Part shown: piece by piece, positions 52,601 to 61,266 of the stretch | How the letters are laid out: the number at the start of each line of letters is the position of its first letter | Position numbering within the stretch: the first letter of the stretch is position 1 | Notes under the pieces: generated by a model | The model's input: only the letters and a program-made list of their open reading frames with translations | Told to the model about the DNA's origin: nothing | Database searches by the model: none | Position numbers and translations under genes: made by a program | NCBI GenBank assembly: GCA_964592425.1 | Contig: CAZQCG010000002.1 | Location: 1-64,000 of the forward strand | Origin: Viridilinea sp964592425 | Lineage (GTDB): Bacteria > Chloroflexota > Chloroflexia > Chloroflexales > Chloroflexaceae | Reading direction: 5' to 3' | DNA length: 64,000 nucleotides

Positions 52601-54069
52601 AACACTTGCTGATCGAGCGGCTGCTGGCCGAGTTGCAGAGCCAGCTCGAAGACCGGCGCAGCCTCTTCCAGCAGTATGGCGTCGCCACCTTAGCCCAGTA
52701 CCGCGAGCGCTCGATCCGCCAGCCGGGCATGCTTGCACCGCCTCCACCTGCTGTGGTGATCGTGATTGATAATCTGGCCGAACTGCTCAGCCAGAACGAA
52801 CTGGCCGGTGATACGCTCAAGGCCCTGATGCGCGAAAGCCGGGCCTATGGCCTCTACTTCCTCGTCTCGGCCTACCTGCTGCGTGAAGTTGGCTCGCTGC
52901 TGGCCAATTTCGAGACCCGCATTGCTCTGCGCCTGAATAGCGAAGAGGACTCGGCGGGCCTGATTGGCAAAAACTATGCCAGTAAGCTGATCAAGCCCGA
53001 CCAGCCTGGGCGAGCCTTTCTGCCAGGGGCCCCGCGCCCGCTTGAAGTGCAGATCGCCCTGCCAGCCCTGCGCTCACGCGAGGTTGTTGCCGGGAGCGTG
53101 TCGCAAGCCGAAGCTGCTGAGGTTGCCTATAGTGACATGGTTGAGGAGATCGAGCGTTCGGCCCTGCTGGTACGATCCCGGTGGCAGGCGCTGCTTAACG
53201 ACCCACAGGCCCGCCTCCCACAACCCCTGCGCCTGCTGCCCCCGACTGCCGATCTCACGCTGCTGCTGAACCAGCTTCCCGCCCCAGCAAGCCTCAGCCT
53301 GCCGCTTGGGATCGAAGGCGCCTCGCTGCAACCCCTGCTCTGGTCGTTGGAACAGACTGCCCACCTGCTGATTACCGGCGGACTGCGCAGCGGCAAACGC
53401 TCTCTGCTCCGCAGTCTGATCACCGCCGCGAGCCGCCGCTTCCCACCCGACGCGATCGAGTTGGTGCTAATTGACTACAGCATGCGCGCCCTGCGCGATC
53501 TACAAAGCCTGCCCCAGGTACGCCGCTTCCAGGCCCTCACCCTGGCCAACAAAGAGGTGCGCGATGTCACCCTGGTGACCGATCGTGATGAATTCACCGC
53601 GGTGCTGCAAGTCTTGAGCGCTGAGCTGAACGAACGGCTGGGTCTGCTGCGTCAGGGCCTGGCGATCCCCCGGCGCACCATCCTGATGATCCAGAGCTGG
53701 GATCTGCTGGCCCAGGATCTCCCCAGCACCACCGCTTTCGACCCCTTTGTACGGCGTGGCAGCGACGTCGGCCTGCACTGCGTCGTGGCCTACAGCGACC
53801 CGCAAAGCCTCAACAGCGGCACACTCCTGCGGCCTGTGCGCGCCAATGCCATCGAGGTGGTCAATGGACGGCCCGCCGAGACGGCGAGCTATTTCAATGC
53901 GATCAACAAACGCTTCAAAAGTGTGCTGGCCAGCGATATGCCGCCCGGGCGTGGCTTTGTGCTCGAGAGCGGCCAGCCCCCTCGCCTGGCCCAGCTTGTC
54001 TATACCAGCCCCGAGACCATGGCCGCAACCCTTGTTACGTCAATGCCGGTAGAAGAGATTGAGGCGTAG
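49612..54069 (+). CDS. EccC/EssC-type T7SS ATPase with three FtsK/SpoIIIE domains
   Basis: The 1485-residue protein has two N-terminal membrane helices (around 58-110), a coiled region, and three nucleotide-binding domains. Domain 1 has Walker A GATGAGKS near 512 and Walker B VAIDEFDE; domain 2 has GASGSGKT near 940 and VIDNLAEL; domain 3 is degenerate (GGLRSGKR near 1254, MIQSWDLL without the acidic Walker B). This is the motor of type VII secretion, which recognises WXG100 substrates through the last domain. N-terminal FHA domains of EssC are missing; FHA is supplied by separate genes here. Confidence 0.93.
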   Translation: MTVVLPDARTDPQTVVAEPEKQPITLFNRPPRILRALPDDEINIPGPPQAPGQRVGARMIGIIIPLISSLIYLVLAATRSGSGGGAGAMISALPIVLIGMLSGGAAYYTYRQQKREHAIALQAYHEDYQQALERIRRQLQQLERQQRAYYEENDPDLKTLLQLAHGERNRSGVPVPSVRLWERRSEDADFLALRIGRGDRPTSLTIKPPSVNAYSKDVEESLMLVEQFQLVRDVPVSVDLRRVGSIGIAGPGGRTLNILQALLWQIVIHHAPSEVRIAALWDSSFDSSWDWLRYLPHTRTLDGDESYRLLARYDRDPEDCQRVLAALAKEVKRRSDDEQASRSPHLVIILSDYLQYREQYPLFAQLITAGPLNLNTICLVPEVRDVPSDCGGYIDLVHGGSAEYARLGVAGVSGGYSTFKADSTNTEQSRDVALYIAPVELADADGGREMPRNVPLLSLLKIHDAASYDPREYWQQLPADSWHPVPVGAQSADQPLEINLNEGVHGVHGMIAGATGAGKSELLLSFLMALAIRHHPDRLNFLLIDFKGGATFRDLEQLPHTAGMVTDLSGFLAERALIAINSELDRRKRLLSARNVPNIRSYRRKGFEQTGEPLPNLFVAIDEFDEMIRDYPQFQDELIRVGKQGRSLGVHLLFATQQPSLIKEGLLNNLSYWMSLRVNSKDDSRAMLGVTEAAQLGTDTPGRGFLRDKNSGVRMFQSALITAPYRMVTGQSTREIAITGHLRVNTNETRALQLFQAELDALLEQLKTVSTATRRNQLIERAIGEIAAQFNRIFDRQPDADEQASQISQLSGEVQRLLTSIHQLQFDQQQLSEAEAIEQQLSASARKLLTLLQGEHEQISEIGLVARQMIKASEPRYAARRYRIWEEPLPAILPLVDLLHRPRPNPGWLDVPYGLIDQPEQARHSLLSSDLAGAGGNLLVLGASGSGKTALLQTIMLALAEAHSPADLWFYVLDSAGGGLGLRDKLPHIAHVLAPRQHLLIERLLAELQSQLEDRRSLFQQYGVATLAQYRERSIRQPGMLAPPPPAVVIVIDNLAELLSQNELAGDTLKALMRESRAYGLYFLVSAYLLREVGSLLANFETRIALRLNSEEDSAGLIGKNYASKLIKPDQPGRAFLPGAPRPLEVQIALPALRSREVVAGSVSQAEAAEVAYSDMVEEIERSALLVRSRWQALLNDPQARLPQPLRLLPPTADLTLLLNQLPAPASLSLPLGIEGASLQPLLWSLEQTAHLLITGGLRSGKRSLLRSLITAASRRFPPDAIELVLIDYSMRALRDLQSLPQVRRFQALTLANKEVRDVTLVTDRDEFTAVLQVLSAELNERLGLLRQGLAIPRRTILMIQSWDLLAQDLPSTTAFDPFVRRGSDVGLHCVVAYSDPQSLNSGTLLRPVRANAIEVVNGRPAETASYFNAINKRFKSVLASDMPPGRGFVLESGQPPRLAQLVYTSPETMAATLVTSMPVEEIEA

Positions 54070-54093
54070 CTACATCAGATGGAGAGTTCCCCT

Positions 54094-54894
54094 ATGACCA
54101 CCACCAGCCAGAGTACGGCTTTCATGCTCAGCCAGGAAGAGATCTTCTTTCTCCTCTCGCAGATAAAAGCGCCTGGCATGCTTGGCATCGATCCGAGCCC
54201 CCTGGCAATCTTCGACGGAAACCAGCGCCTGGCTGTGATGGGTGCCGCCCGGCGTGCACTGCAAGCCCGCGGCTTGCTTCACGTAGGCGCTGAAGGCGAA
54301 CTGCTGCTCGACCCGGCCCTGCGCACCACGATCGATACCGCCAGTTTTGCCCCCCGTTCGCTGTCGATGTTGCATCGCAAAGCAGGCGAGGAGCAACTGC
54401 AGAGCTATATCGTTCATCACGCCGAGCCACGCTGGGTTGAACATCACCAGCCAGCTACAGGGCTGCACCAGCTAACCCTGATGAACGAGCCCCCGGCGAT
54501 CCAGAATCAGCTGGAACAACTGCTCGGTCTTGCCCAGCAGAGTGCGCCACCGGCCACGGGCTTCAGGATTGACCAGGCCGAGCTTGAGCGGATGCAAGCG
54601 GCAATGGCCGACGATCCTGCCACACTATCCACAGCGATTGCAGCTGCCGGGGCCGATCTCCCCAGCGCTGGCCTCTTCGCCGAACTGCTCACCACCCCGC
54701 GCGTCTCGACGATCTTCCAGACAATCATCCGCCCCGGCGAGGGCCAGGAAGAGCAGACCCGGACAATCACCGTTCTGCAGAACCAGCACGGTTTCTGGCT
54801 GATCCAGTCGCTTCCGTCTAATGAAGTACACTGCCTGCCCGCCACAGCCGACGAGGTGCGCCAGGCCCTTGCGAGCCTGGTGGCTCTGCTATAG
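54094..54894 (+). CDS. T7SS-associated protein, possibly EspG-like chaperone
   Basis: I do not recognise this 266-residue soluble protein with certainty. Its start (LSQEEIFFLLSQIKAPGML, ARRALQARGLL), a central beta region and an end (TITVLQNQHGFWLIQSLP, TADEVRQALASLVALL) recall the EspG fold, which chaperones PE/PPE-type substrates in ESX systems. It lies between the ATPase and a WXG100-lipase effector, which fits a chaperone. ATG 54094 is preferred because GGAGAG precedes it; ATG 54079 is in frame upstream. Confidence 0.55.
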   Translation: MTTTSQSTAFMLSQEEIFFLLSQIKAPGMLGIDPSPLAIFDGNQRLAVMGAARRALQARGLLHVGAEGELLLDPALRTTIDTASFAPRSLSMLHRKAGEEQLQSYIVHHAEPRWVEHHQPATGLHQLTLMNEPPAIQNQLEQLLGLAQQSAPPATGFRIDQAELERMQAAMADDPATLSTAIAAAGADLPSAGLFAELLTTPRVSTIFQTIIRPGEGQEEQTRTITVLQNQHGFWLIQSLPSNEVHCLPATADEVRQALASLVALL

Positions 54895-54979
54895 ACCTGC
54901 GCACCACATCTGCTGTCCGGATGATCTTCCCTCTGTCGATCACAGTTACAAGCATTTTTAAGCTTAAAGCGAGCAGACT

Positions 54980-56122
54980 ATGCCAGGCATTATCCGCGCC
55001 GATACCGACCAGCTTCGTAGCGTTGCCCGCCAGATGCGCACAACCGTCGACCAGATCGATGATGGTACCAATGCTATGCAGCAGTCGGTACAGGCGCTTG
55101 ACGCGGTCTGGAGCGGAAATGCCCGTGATCGGGGCATTGCATACTGGGAACGCATCTTCCCAAACTATCGGCCCAATGTCGAGCGACTCGTCCATTTCGC
55201 GAATGAGCTGGAGGCCCTGGCCCAGCGCCTTGATGATGCGGCGGCTGTCTTTGGTGCGGGCGCTCTGGGGGCGACTGGGGCAACGGCAGCGACAGCTACA
55301 GGTTCAACCCGGCTAGCCCAACCAGCGCCACCTCATGACGCTCCGGATTCGATGTTTGAGATCTTTGGAAAGCTTAGGGAGGGAGACGAGGAGATTAAGG
55401 TCATTAGAATAGGCGACAACGAATATGCTGTCACTATTGACGGAACAGAAATGGACGGTCTTGTTGGTGGAAATAGCTGGGCTAATGCTGCCGGATCGTT
55501 CCTTGGCTTCAATACAGACTTTACTGATCGTGTGCGTGATGCCCTCAAGTCTATACCATCAGGGGCGACGGTGCATATGTTTGGCTACAGCCAGGGTGGC
55601 ATTATTGCCCAGGATCTCGCCATGGAGACGGGCTTGTTTGAACAGCAAGGGATCAAGCTCGAATCAGTCACAACCTTTGGCAGCCCTGAGTTGCTAAGTC
55701 AAATCAACTCAAATGCCAGATATATATCCATCGACGCCCCGGGTGATATTATCGGCAATCCAATAACCGCAGTGATTCGTGACGCTCCTGAGTCTATATT
55801 ACAAGGGAATTTCTTCCGTCTAAATCCCCTTGCAGCACATGGATCTTATGAGGATGCTAATTCTTATGTCGGTGAAAAAATGATAAATATGCGTCCCCCC
55901 TTTAGCAAAGTACCGCCTGACAGGTGGGAAATCTATCCGAAAGATGGCCGTCTCGATCCATACGATCTGGATTCACAAACGGTTACAGCAAGAGAAGTGG
56001 CCAACGAGATTGGCCACAAGGCCAAAGAAACCGTACACAAGGTTATGGAGACCGGTAACAAGGCTATTGATACCGCTAACTCTATCGGGCATTTCATCAA
56101 GGACAAAGTCCCGTTCTTCTAG
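54980..56122 (+). CDS. WXG100-lipase fusion, candidate T7SS effector
   Basis: Residues 1-95 form a WXG100-like helical hairpin with W44-S-G46 (ALDAVWSGNARD). After an Ala/Thr/Pro linker, residues 125-330 form an alpha/beta hydrolase of lipase class 3 type: FGYSQGG with Ser204, TFGSPELL, PGDIIGNP with Asp256 and AAHGSYED with His287 as a plausible triad. The tail (REVANEIGHKAKETVHKV) is amphipathic helical. GC and codon use fall sharply at about 55330, where the hydrolase part begins. The layout is that of polymorphic T7SS toxins. No obvious immunity gene follows. Confidence 0.88.
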   Translation: MPGIIRADTDQLRSVARQMRTTVDQIDDGTNAMQQSVQALDAVWSGNARDRGIAYWERIFPNYRPNVERLVHFANELEALAQRLDDAAAVFGAGALGATGATAATATGSTRLAQPAPPHDAPDSMFEIFGKLREGDEEIKVIRIGDNEYAVTIDGTEMDGLVGGNSWANAAGSFLGFNTDFTDRVRDALKSIPSGATVHMFGYSQGGIIAQDLAMETGLFEQQGIKLESVTTFGSPELLSQINSNARYISIDAPGDIIGNPITAVIRDAPESILQGNFFRLNPLAAHGSYEDANSYVGEKMINMRPPFSKVPPDRWEIYPKDGRLDPYDLDSQTVTAREVANEIGHKAKETVHKVMETGNKAIDTANSIGHFIKDKVPFF

Positions 56123-56222
56123 CATTGGCCTGGGTAAGGTGGGCAGGTCAAGTGATGCACAGGGCTGCGGCCACGCCTGCGGACGGGTATTTTTCAGCGA
56201 ATCATCCTGGCGAGGACATGCG

Positions 56223-57050
56223 ATGAACAGCTTCGAATTCTGGGCGCATATGGAGAGCTATGCGCAGATGAGTCGCCTCTGGTGGTACAGCTTTGCCGCT
56301 TTGCCGGCGATGATTATCGCGGTGGGGACCTACCCGCTGATGGCCTTCGCCCTGCGCCGTAAGCAGGGGCCGCCCCTGGTTTTCTTCTGGCTGCTGGTGG
56401 CCGCCATCCCGGCGCTGCTGGTCTTCCCTTCCTTCTATGTCACCATGGATCTCTCCGCAGCCCTCGCCCAGCTTGGCCTGCTGGAACCGCCAGACAGTGC
56501 CCAGCAGTTCCCCCTCGCCCTCGCTCGCGAACTGGGGGCTGCCTTCGACCAGCTCGCCCTCTATGGCGTGGTCGGGGCGGCCCTGACGGTGATCGTGCTT
56601 GTCGCTGGCTCGCTCGTTGGTGATGTGCCCGTTGCCAGCCCCATTGTGCAGCAGATCTCCCAGTCGATCACCCGCGCAGTGACCAGGGCCGTCAATCCAC
56701 GCCGGGCTTCTACCGGGCTCAATAGCCAGCACGGCGTGCTTAAGGTGACCCAGGGCTCGGCAATGGGCAGCACCTATGCGGTGCGCAATTCAACCATCGG
56801 CAAGCAGGACGCCGATATCCTGATTACTGATACGGTGGTTTCGCGCAAACACGCCCGCCTCGAGGTGGCTGGCGGGGTGCCGCGGCTCTATGACGATGGA
56901 AGTACCAATGGCACGTATGTCGTGCGCGCCGGTCAGGAGTATGAGCTGAATGGGGCCGCCTTTGAGCTGCAGCCCGGCGATCTGATCTACCTCGGCCCGC
57001 CTAGTATGGCTACCGCCGTCATCATGACCTATGAGCATAGTGGGGTCTGA
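56223..57050 (+). CDS. Membrane protein with C-terminal FHA domain
   Basis: The 275-residue protein has three hydrophobic segments in the first 140 residues and a C-terminal FHA domain from about 185: STIGKQDADILI, TVVSRKHARLEV and GSTNGTYVV carry the Ser, His and Asn that hold phospho-Thr; the usual first Arg is Lys. It probably docks the phosphorylated T7SS parts at the membrane. ATG 56223 is chosen; the frame extends upstream through the effector's end in another frame. The next gene starts two bases after its stop. Confidence 0.9.
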   Translation: MNSFEFWAHMESYAQMSRLWWYSFAALPAMIIAVGTYPLMAFALRRKQGPPLVFFWLLVAAIPALLVFPSFYVTMDLSAALAQLGLLEPPDSAQQFPLALARELGAAFDQLALYGVVGAALTVIVLVAGSLVGDVPVASPIVQQISQSITRAVTRAVNPRRASTGLNSQHGVLKVTQGSAMGSTYAVRNSTIGKQDADILITDTVVSRKHARLEVAGGVPRLYDDGSTNGTYVVRAGQEYELNGAAFELQPGDLIYLGPPSMATAVIMTYEHSGV

Positions 57051-57052
57051 TT

Positions 57053-58294
57053 ATGCGCTACCTGCTCTTCCTCACGCTCACCCTGGCGCTGCTGATGCCG
57101 GGCTTTGCCGCCGCCCAGACGGCACCGCAGGCGAAGGTTGACACTTACGGGCTGAGGATCGATGGGCGAACCGTCGAGCTGCTCTTCCGTGTGACTGACC
57201 GCGCCAGCGGGCGTGACCTGCAGGGGCTCGCGGCGAGCGATCTGACGATCCTCGAAGATGGGCAACCCATCGCGGCCAGCCTCAAGCTGCAAGAGGAGCA
57301 GACCGATGCGGTTAATCCGCAACGGAGCATCGAGCTGCCGCCCCTGCCAAGCGGCGCTTCGCCCGTCCCAGGCAGCCGCCCTGTCGATCTGCATGTGGTC
57401 GGGGCGACGATTGGGATTGTCTTTGATGCCAGCAAGCTGATCAACCAGGCCCGTGACCCGGTCGATTACCTCGCGCGCGGTCGCCAGCTGATCATCGACT
57501 TGCTTGAAGCTGGCCGCCCAATTGCCCCGAATAACCCCGAACAGCTCGGCCTCTTCCTGCCGATGAGCGTACCCGCCGTTGCCGGTGAGCAGCTGCGCCC
57601 TGAGGGCCTGCCCGATTTTGGGCAGGATCGTAACGCGGTGATCAATGCGCTCAACCAGCTGCAGCCGCGCAATGGCAAGACGAACCTCTTCGACACGATC
57701 AATGTGGCCATCGCGGCAACCGCCGACGCCGCCGCGCAGCGCGGTGCCGAGGCCTACCTGCTGATCGTTACCGACGGCGGTGATGCCGCCAGCGCCGGCT
57801 CCTTCGACGCCCTGCTGGCCGAGGCCGCCGCCCGCCAGGTCACGCTGCTAGTGCTGGGAATTGGCCCTGAACAGCGTCTGGCCACCAATGCCGCCACGCT
57901 GACCACCCTGGCCAACCGGACCGGCGGAGCTTACCTGGGCAACCCGACCAGCGAGGCGATCGCTGGCTTCTACCAGGAGCATGTGCAGGTAGTCGGCCAG
58001 AGCGCCTATATGCTGCGCTATGAGACGGCCCTGATCGACGATGGCGAGGAACATTACCTGACCCTGCGCGTCGATGGGCCAGCCGGTGGTGAGAGTGAGC
58101 CAGTGCCCCTGTTTGTTGAGCTTGGCTCGACCACGGATTCGGTTCAGATCGGTACAGCCCTCGGCAATTATGCCATACGCGCCATCCCGCTGGCCATCAT
58201 CATCTCGCTGCTATTGACCGCCCTGCTGATCTTTCTCGGCCGTATGGGCCGTGGTGCCAGCAGCTCGCTCAGTGGCGGCATTACCAGAACATAG
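57053..58294 (+). CDS. Exported von Willebrand factor A-like protein
   Basis: A 413-residue protein with a signal peptide (LLFLTLTLALLMPGFAAAQ), an N-terminal beta domain, a VWA-like fold (IGIVFDASKL, LLIVTDGGDAASAG, VTLLVLGIG) and a C-terminal membrane helix (IPLAIIISLLLTALLIFLG). The metal-site DxSxS reads DASKL, so the MIDAS is probably incomplete. It may bind secreted parts or the wall on the outer membrane face. Coupled with the FHA gene before it and the kinase after it. Confidence 0.82.
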   Translation: MRYLLFLTLTLALLMPGFAAAQTAPQAKVDTYGLRIDGRTVELLFRVTDRASGRDLQGLAASDLTILEDGQPIAASLKLQEEQTDAVNPQRSIELPPLPSGASPVPGSRPVDLHVVGATIGIVFDASKLINQARDPVDYLARGRQLIIDLLEAGRPIAPNNPEQLGLFLPMSVPAVAGEQLRPEGLPDFGQDRNAVINALNQLQPRNGKTNLFDTINVAIAATADAAAQRGAEAYLLIVTDGGDAASAGSFDALLAEAAARQVTLLVLGIGPEQRLATNAATLTTLANRTGGAYLGNPTSEAIAGFYQEHVQVVGQSAYMLRYETALIDDGEEHYLTLRVDGPAGGESEPVPLFVELGSTTDSVQIGTALGNYAIRAIPLAIIISLLLTALLIFLGRMGRGASSSLSGGITRT

Positions 58295-58303
58295 GGGCAG
58301 GCT

Positions 58304-59632
58304 ATGGCTAAGTTTGCGCCAGGCTCACGCTACGGCAGCTTTCAGATCATCGCCGAGATCGGCGTTGGCCTGACCGGCACCGTCTATAAGGCGACCTATC
58401 AAAAAGATGGGACGACGGTGGCGCTGAAGTTTCTTGAAAAGCGCGATGAGAGTGTGAAGTCCTATTTCTTCAACGAGATGGGCCTGCTGCGCCGGGCTAA
58501 AGAGCAGGGCCGCAAACAGCCCCACCTGGTTGAGTATGTCGCCAGTTATACCACCCAGGAGCCCTTCTGCCTGGCGACCCGTTTCTATGAGGGAGGGCGC
58601 GAACTGGGAACTTTGCTGCAGGAGGGCATCAGCCCGGGCCTGGGGCTGCGTATTATCGAGCAGGTCGCCGGAGCGCTCGACTACCTGCACTACGGGCACC
58701 CCGATCATCCGGTAATCCATCGGGATGTCAAACCGGCCAACATTATGGTCAACCAGGAGGGCGATGCCCTGCTGATCGACCTCAGCGCGGGGCGCCACCC
58801 GGGCTTTATGCTGGAGAATGAGCGCGGCCTGGGGACGCCGCCCTATATGCCGCCTGAGCAGTACGACGGCGATGAGCAACCCCAGACTGACCAGTTTGCC
58901 CTGGCGATGGTGGCCTACCAGGTGCTGAGCGGCAAAACGCTGCTTGGCATGAAGACCGACCGCGATCTGAAGCAGATGACGGCGCTGCGCGACAATGGCT
59001 ATGCGCGGGTGCGCACAGGCCTGCGCAGTATGCCCGCTGCCGCCGAAGTGATCGCCCGGGCGGTCAACTTCGACTGGCAGCAGCGCTACCCCAGCTGTGA
59101 AGAGTTTGCCTATGATTTGCGCCTCGCCCTGGGGCGTGATGGGGTGAACCTTGAGGTACAGGCCCCAGCGACACGCTCGCGTGGCTATGGCCAGTGGCTC
59201 GGCTACGGGGCAATGGGCCTGCTGGCCCTACTGGCAATCACGGCCCTCTTCTTCGCCTGGCCGAGCAGCAAACCAGTCATAGCTTCAGAGCCAACCCAGC
59301 CGCCCACCGCCACGATTGTCCAGACAGCTACAGCGAGAGATGGTCCTGGCCGGACGCTTGCGACACCTGCACCGACGGAACCTCAGCTTGAACCAACCAG
59401 CAGCCTCTTACCGACACCAACCCCGCCTCCGCAGGTCAAGATCGCGGCCAGTGGCTGTTCGCTGCGTGAACAGCCCTCCACCGAGGCAAAGATCATTGCC
59501 TACAGCAGCAAAAGCCGCATGGTGCCTGCCGGCGTATCGGTGAATCTGCTTGAGCAGCAGGACAACTGGCTCAAGCTGCAACTTGCCGATGGACGCATTG
59601 GCTGGTGCCCGAGCGAGCGAATTGTGCGTTAA
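58304..59632 (+). CDS. Membrane Ser/Thr protein kinase with SH3 tail
   Basis: The kinase domain (1-275) has a Gly loop (IGVGLTGTVYK), K42 (VALK), E58, H139-R-D141 with K143 and N146, and D159 in DLS where DFG is usual; catalytic residues are otherwise present. A membrane helix (around 303) and a Thr/Pro-rich linker lead to a C-terminal SH3b domain (SGCSLREQPSTEAK, GRIGWCPSERIV). It would phosphorylate Thr residues read by the FHA proteins. It resembles PpkA-FHA-PppA signalling of type VI secretion in composition only. Confidence 0.94.
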   Translation: MAKFAPGSRYGSFQIIAEIGVGLTGTVYKATYQKDGTTVALKFLEKRDESVKSYFFNEMGLLRRAKEQGRKQPHLVEYVASYTTQEPFCLATRFYEGGRELGTLLQEGISPGLGLRIIEQVAGALDYLHYGHPDHPVIHRDVKPANIMVNQEGDALLIDLSAGRHPGFMLENERGLGTPPYMPPEQYDGDEQPQTDQFALAMVAYQVLSGKTLLGMKTDRDLKQMTALRDNGYARVRTGLRSMPAAAEVIARAVNFDWQQRYPSCEEFAYDLRLALGRDGVNLEVQAPATRSRGYGQWLGYGAMGLLALLAITALFFAWPSSKPVIASEPTQPPTATIVQTATARDGPGRTLATPAPTEPQLEPTSSLLPTPTPPPQVKIAASGCSLREQPSTEAKIIAYSSKSRMVPAGVSVNLLEQQDNWLKLQLADGRIGWCPSERIVR

Positions 59633-59653
59633 CCACCTGGGAGAAGGTACACC

Positions 59654-60988
59654 ATGACCGTCAAGACCTTTACCAGTGCTTTTGACATCGGCAGCCAGTG
59701 TGATAAGGGCCGCCGTCCCAACAACGAAGACAAGATCTGGCAGGTCGAGCGCAGCGCCATCGACGAGGCGTTGCGGCGCAAACTGGGCCGGCTCTACATT
59801 GTGGCCGACGGTGTCGGCGGCAATGCAAATGGCGAGATCGCCAGCCAATGGGTCGTCGAACGCCTGATGCACCACTACTACGAGGGTGAGCACCAGCCCG
59901 AGCTCAGCCCCGCCGAGCGGCTCCAGCGTTCGATCCAGCTGACGACCCGCGCCATCTTCGAGGAGTCGCTGCGCCTGGACAACAATATGCGCTCGACCCT
60001 CGCGGCAGTGCTGATCCTCGACCCGGAGGGCCGGCGTGAGCGCCGGCGGGCGATCATCGCCAATATCGGTGACAGCCCGGTGCTCCTCTTCCGCAAAGGC
60101 CAGGCCCCGCGCAAGCTCACCCAGGATCATGTCCGGCGCGACCAGAGCCTCGCCCAGGCCATGGGCGATGAGCAGGTCAATGTGAGCATGCTCAACGAAG
60201 CCTTGCAGCCCGACGATGTGCTGGTGATCTGTTCGGACGGGTTGAGCGACGGGATGAAAGGGCCGCTGGCGCCACGGGCGATAGAAAAGATCGTGCGGGA
60301 GCTCCCCTCGCAGGCCGCCTCCGACGAGCTGGTGCGCCAGGCCAAACGCATCGGCAGCACCGACAACATCTCGGCAATTGTCATTCGCAACGGCGACCGC
60401 CCGCCGCCGGTACGCCTGCTGATGCAGAGTGCGGCCGCCGTGATCGGCATCCTGCTCCTGGGACTGGGCGGCTTCATGTTGAGCAGCGCCGGCAGCGGAG
60501 GTGCCCCCTCACTCCCAGGTAACAGCGAACGCGGATTCAGCGGCAGCAATGCCCAGGGAGGCCCGCAGATCGGTCCGACCACCAACATACTGCCAACCAA
60601 TACACCCGCCCCCACGGCAACCCCGGCCCCGACAGCCGTGCCGCGCCCCACCAGCGCTGTGCGGCCCGCCCAGCCCGCGCCCGTGCAGCCGCCACGGCCC
60701 AGCAACTCCGCGCCTGTGGTAGGGTCGCCGATACCTGCTGTCGCGCCGCCGACAACGACGACAATGGAGCCAACCCCAGCAACGACGGAGCCACCCACAG
60801 CGACGGCAGTGATAGTGCCGACAGAGCCACCCACCCTGGTACCAACGCCCACGGCAGCTACCGGCAGCAATGATGGCGGCGAAAACGGCGGCGGTGGCAC
60901 CGACGGCGGCGGTGGCACCGACGGCGGCGGCGGCACCGACGGCGGCGGCGGCACCGACGGCGGCGGCAATGACAAAGATGAACCGTGA
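59654..60988 (+). CDS. PP2C-type Ser/Thr phosphatase with Gly-rich tail
   Basis: The 444-residue protein has a full PP2C domain (1-250): CDKGRRPNNEDK, VADGVGGNANGE, SDGLSDGM and STDNISAIVI hold the metal-binding Asp residues. A membrane helix (around 257-280), a Pro/Thr-rich stretch and a tail of GGGGTD repeats follow. It should reverse the kinase's phosphorylation, as the two genes are only 21 bases apart. The repeat tail (four 18-bp units) is unusual for a phosphatase. Confidence 0.94.
   Translation: MTVKTFTSAFDIGSQCDKGRRPNNEDKIWQVERSAIDEALRRKLGRLYIVADGVGGNANGEIASQWVVERLMHHYYEGEHQPELSPAERLQRSIQLTTRAIFEESLRLDNNMRSTLAAVLILDPEGRRERRRAIIANIGDSPVLLFRKGQAPRKLTQDHVRRDQSLAQAMGDEQVNVSMLNEALQPDDVLVICSDGLSDGMKGPLAPRAIEKIVRELPSQAASDELVRQAKRIGSTDNISAIVIRNGDRPPPVRLLMQSAAAVIGILLLGLGGFMLSSAGSGGAPSLPGNSERGFSGSNAQGGPQIGPTTNILPTNTPAPTATPAPTAVPRPTSAVRPAQPAPVQPPRPSNSAPVVGSPIPAVAPPTTTTMEPTPATTEPPTATAVIVPTEPPTLVPTPTAATGSNDGGENGGGGTDGGGGTDGGGGTDGGGGTDGGGNDKDEP
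60887..60973 (+). repeat. Tandem 18-bp repeats in the phosphatase gene
   Basis: GGCGGCGGTGGCACCGAC at 60887 and 60905, then GGCGGCGGCGGCACCGAC at 60923 and 60941, followed by a partial unit. They encode a GGGGTD repeat and could vary in copy number by slippage. Confidence 0.85.
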
Positions 60989-61266
60989 TCATGCAGAACC
61001 AGGCCCCTCCGCATCCGCCTGCACGCCTCCGCTGGCGATGCATTCCCCCCTCCCAACCTTCCCCGTTGGGGGGAGGCGTCGGACATCCGACCACGGGGGG
61101 GCAGGGTATCTTCGTCGTCCAACAGCGTCCCGACGATTTCCAGGGAAGGTGTCAAACATCCGACTCCGGTGGGGGTGGGCCAGGGTGAGGGTCAGGGGCC
61201 TTGTGTGCAAGGTATTCAGATGAGAGGTCTGGAAATTCGCGTTCTGATGCTGCAAAGGATGGGGCG
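60989..61266. other. Intergenic region with possible terminator
   Basis: About 280 bases after the phosphatase. A CCTCCCC/GGGGAGG inverted repeat near 61045-61077 and the repeated CATCCGAC segments are seen. No gene is recognised; it may hold a terminator and the promoter for the next gene. Confidence 0.4.

Noticed and set aside
60127..61155. A minus-strand frame with PPPPSV repeats
   Set aside because: It is the reverse reading of the GGGGTD tandem repeats in the PP2C gene.
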